From the NCBI GenBank assembly GCA_046303115.1, contig JBKCGZ010000148.1, positions 1 to 30,506 on the forward strand: a DNA stretch of 30,506 nt. Direction: 5' to 3'. A model generated the notes under the pieces. That model ran no database searches, was not told the DNA's origin, and worked only from the letters and a program-made list of their open reading frames with translations. Source of the DNA: CAINEC01 sp046303115. Its GTDB lineage: Bacteria > Bacteroidota > Bacteroidia > AKYH767-A > OLB10. Below are positions 28,796 through 30,506 of the stretch, piece after piece. The position numbers were made by a program, and so were the translations under genes. How positions within the stretch are numbered: position 1 is the stretch's first letter; each line of letters begins with the position of its first letter.

Positions 28796-29611
28796 TTATT
28801 TTTTGTTGTAAGCTTCTATTGCTGTACGAACATTCCCATGTTTGCTTAATAAATCGGCCGCAGTAGATTCATCAATTTTCAATTCATTCATCACCATTCT
28901 TGTCCCGCGATCAATAAGCTTGTTATTGCTTAACTGCATATCCACCATCTTATTGCCTTTCACTCTTCCTAATTGAATCATCACACTTGTGGAAATCATA
29001 TTTAGAATTAATTTCTGCGCAGTTCCCGCTTTCATTCTCGTTGATCCGGTAACAAACTCAGGACCTACAACAGCAGCAATAGGGAAGTCAGCGTATTTCG
29101 TAACTGGTGATCCTTCATTACAAGTGATGCAGCCAGTTAAAATATTTTTCTGCTGACATTCTTTCAATGCATGAACAACATAAGGAGTAGAGCCAGACGC
29201 TGCAATACCAATAACGGTATCTAAGTCACAAATATTTTCATTCAATAAATCTTCCCAACCTTGAGTAGTGCTGTCTTCTGCAAATTCAACTGCTTTACGA
29301 ATAGCATTATCGCCACCTGCAATTAATCCAACTACAATTCCATGAGGTATTCCATACGTCGGAGGACATTCAGAGGCATCAACGATTCCTAATCGTCCAC
29401 TCGTACCAGCGCCCATATAAAATAATCTTCCGCCTTGTTTCATTCTTGGAACTATTGCTTTGATTAATTCGCTGATAGCAGGAATTACTTTTTCAATTGC
29501 CTTTGGTACAGACTGGTCTTCACGGTTGATATTCGTCAATAAGTCTTCAACCGACATAGATTCAAGTCGGTCGTAGTTTGAATCGCTCTCGGTAGTTTTT
29601 TTAAAATCCAT
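28796..29611 (-). CDS. murQ: MurQ, N-acetylmuramic acid 6-phosphate etherase
   Basis: A 271-residue SIS-domain enzyme that splits the lactyl ether of MurNAc-6-phosphate to GlcNAc-6-phosphate and D-lactate in peptidoglycan recycling. Key stretches are MGAGTSGRLGIVDASECPPTYG (66-87) with E81, KAVEFAED with E112, which correspond to the catalytic glutamates E83 and E114 of E. coli, IAASGSTPYV, and TGSTRMKAGTAQKLILNMIST. The C-terminal helices (about 235-271) fit the family. Slightly shorter than E. coli MurQ (298). It lies 7 bp after the E1 dehydrogenase gene and 1 bp before the unknown gene. No MurNAc transporter or AnmK gene is in view. Confidence 0.96.
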   Translation of the reverse strand: MDFKKTTESDSNYDRLESMSVEDLLTNINREDQSVPKAIEKVIPAISELIKAIVPRMKQGGRLFYMGAGTSGRLGIVDASECPPTYGIPHGIVVGLIAGGDNAIRKAVEFAEDSTTQGWEDLLNENICDLDTVIGIAASGSTPYVVHALKECQQKNILTGCITCNEGSPVTKYADFPIAAVVGPEFVTGSTRMKAGTAQKLILNMISTSVMIQLGRVKGNKMVDMQLSNNKLIDRGTRMVMNELKIDESTAADLLSKHGNVRTAIEAYNKK

Positions 29612-29618
29612 AAGTCAA

Positions 29619-30506
29619 TTAATAAATTGATGGATACTGAGCAGGATTGTATTGATGCATCATTGAATAAACAGCATCAAAAACATCTTCTGATGAAGGC
29701 TTAGAGAAATAATCCCCATCAGAACCATAAGCAGGACGGTGATCCTTCGCCGTTAGTGTTTTCGGTTCAAGGTCTAAATATTTAAATCCGCCTTGTACTT
29801 CAATCACATGTTGCATCATGAATGAAGTTCCTCCTCCTGAAACGTCTTCGTCAAGGAAAAGAACTTTATTGGTTTTCTTTAATGATGCAGTGATGTCGTG
29901 GTTAATATCAAACGGTAATAAACTTTGCACATCAATTAATTCTACGCTGATACCATGCTCGCTCAATTGATTGATAGCTTCTTGCGCAATACGAACACAT
30001 GATCCATAAGTCACAAGAGTTACATCAGTTCCTTGATTTAATATTTCCACTTCGCCTAAAGGCAAACAAAATTCGCCAAGGTTAGCAGGGAGTTTTTCTT
30101 TGATTCGATATCCGTTAAGTGGTTCAATCACTAACGCTGGCTCATCTGATTTTAAAAGTGTATTGTAAAATCCTGCAGCTTGCGTCATGTTTCTTGGAAC
30201 TAACACATGCATACCTCTTAGAGCGCCTAGAATAAATTGCATTGGAGAACCTGAATGCCATACACCTTCTAAACGATGTCCGCGAGTAGTGACAATTAAT
30301 GGTGCTTTTTGTCCACCTTTAGTTCTGTATTGTAGTGTAGCTAAATCATCAGACATAATCTGAATAGCATAAGCTAAATAATCAAGGTATTGAATTTCTG
30401 CAATTGGTCTAAAGCCACGCATTGCTAATCCTATTCCTTGACCAATAATTGTTGCTTCACGAATTCCTGTATCGATTAACCTATTCTCTCCAAACTTCGC
30501 TTGTAA
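29619..30506 (-). CDS. 2-oxoacid dehydrogenase E1, beta-type C-terminal part (partial, 5' end outside window)
   Basis: The frame is open to the window edge, giving the last 295 residues of a thiamine-diphosphate-dependent E1. It contains IDTGIREATIIGQGIGLAMRG, RPIAEIQYLDYL, TTRGHRLEGVWHSGSPMQF, VPRNMTQAAGFYNTLL, VTYGSCVRIAQEAINQL, ELIDVQSLLPFD and LFLDEDVSGGG, all typical of the beta (transketolase-like) subunit of branched-chain 2-oxoacid or pyruvate dehydrogenases. The Met at 30422 is internal: 28 upstream codons continue the same conserved sequence. In Bacteroidota such genes often encode a single alpha-beta fusion, which the missing 5' end could confirm. It heads the murQ group on this strand. 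Confidence 0.9.
   Translation of the reverse strand, partial: LQAKFGENRLIDTGIREATIIGQGIGLAMRGFRPIAEIQYLDYLAYAIQIMSDDLATLQYRTKGGQKAPLIVTTRGHRLEGVWHSGSPMQFILGALRGMHVLVPRNMTQAAGFYNTLLKSDEPALVIEPLNGYRIKEKLPANLGEFCLPLGEVEILNQGTDVTLVTYGSCVRIAQEAINQLSEHGISVELIDVQSLLPFDINHDITASLKKTNKVLFLDEDVSGGGTSFMMQHVIEVQGGFKYLDLEPKTLTAKDHRPAYGSDGDYFSKPSSEDVFDAVYSMMHQYNPAQYPSIY

Noticed and set aside
1..30506. Mobile elements, CRISPR arrays, tRNA/rRNA genes, phage or defence systems
   Set aside because: No transposase, integrase, regularly spaced repeat, cloverleaf-like sequence or known defence gene is visible; the content is chromosomal housekeeping and phosphate uptake.

Overview
This 30.5 kb window looks like a chromosomal segment of a low-GC member of the phylum Bacteroidota. 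The evidence is a porX-type type IX secretion (T9SS) regulator, a phosphate-selective porin of the OprP/OprO type, an Omp28-like lipoprotein, a fused-type 2-oxoacid dehydrogenase E1, and repeated matches to the Bacteroidota -7 promoter element TAnnTTTG a few bases upstream of start codons, with almost no Shine-Dalgarno sequences. I cannot support a family-level name. I see no tRNA, rRNA, insertion sequence, prophage or CRISPR array. Coding density is very high, and several convergent genes overlap at their 3' ends.

Layout. (1) 45-3240, plus: porX, tsaE and an alanine-dehydrogenase-like gene, chained by two 4-bp ATGA overlaps. (2) 3220-4808, minus: nth, then a two-gene unit of an ECF sigma factor and a 75-residue unknown protein with a hairpin directly before its start codon. 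(3) 5109-7819: a TolB-like beta-propeller (plus) convergent with an orphan oligopeptide-type binding lipoprotein (minus). (4) 7892-11144, plus: mtaB, lgt and an inositol-monophosphatase-family gene. (5) 11177-19031: a complete phosphate module. The porin, pstS, pstC, pstA, pstB and phoU run on minus. phoB and phoR diverge on plus from a 364-bp control region holding TTAACA half-sites that resemble a Pho box array. (6) 19080-20168: an arginase/agmatinase-fold enzyme. (7) 20234-23495, minus: clpB and a small secreted protein with a TonB-C-like tail. (8) 23609-27522: an ABC exporter overlapping a CoA-pyrophosphatase-type NUDIX gene, an Omp28-like lipoprotein on minus, and a second NUDIX gene. (9) 27505-30506, minus: the 3' part of an E1 dehydrogenase gene, murQ, an unrecognised 188-residue acidic Tyr-rich protein, and an RlpA/DPBB-type protein.

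How it works together. The central block is a self-contained phosphate-starvation system: outer-membrane entry (porin), periplasmic capture (PstS), inner-membrane ABC uptake (PstCAB), signalling (PhoU, PhoR, PhoB). Two features stand out. PstC carries a periplasmic insertion that resembles one lobe of the neighbouring PstS but lacks its phosphate-binding RETSSGT loop. A hairpin terminator lies between pstS and pstC and could make distal expression lower than that of pstS. Other less ordinary observations are an apparent internal duplication in Lgt, the hairpin with a 4-codon ORF between the sigma factor and its small partner, an alanine-dehydrogenase-like protein without the classical active-site His, and a secreted TonB-C-like protein with no membrane anchor.
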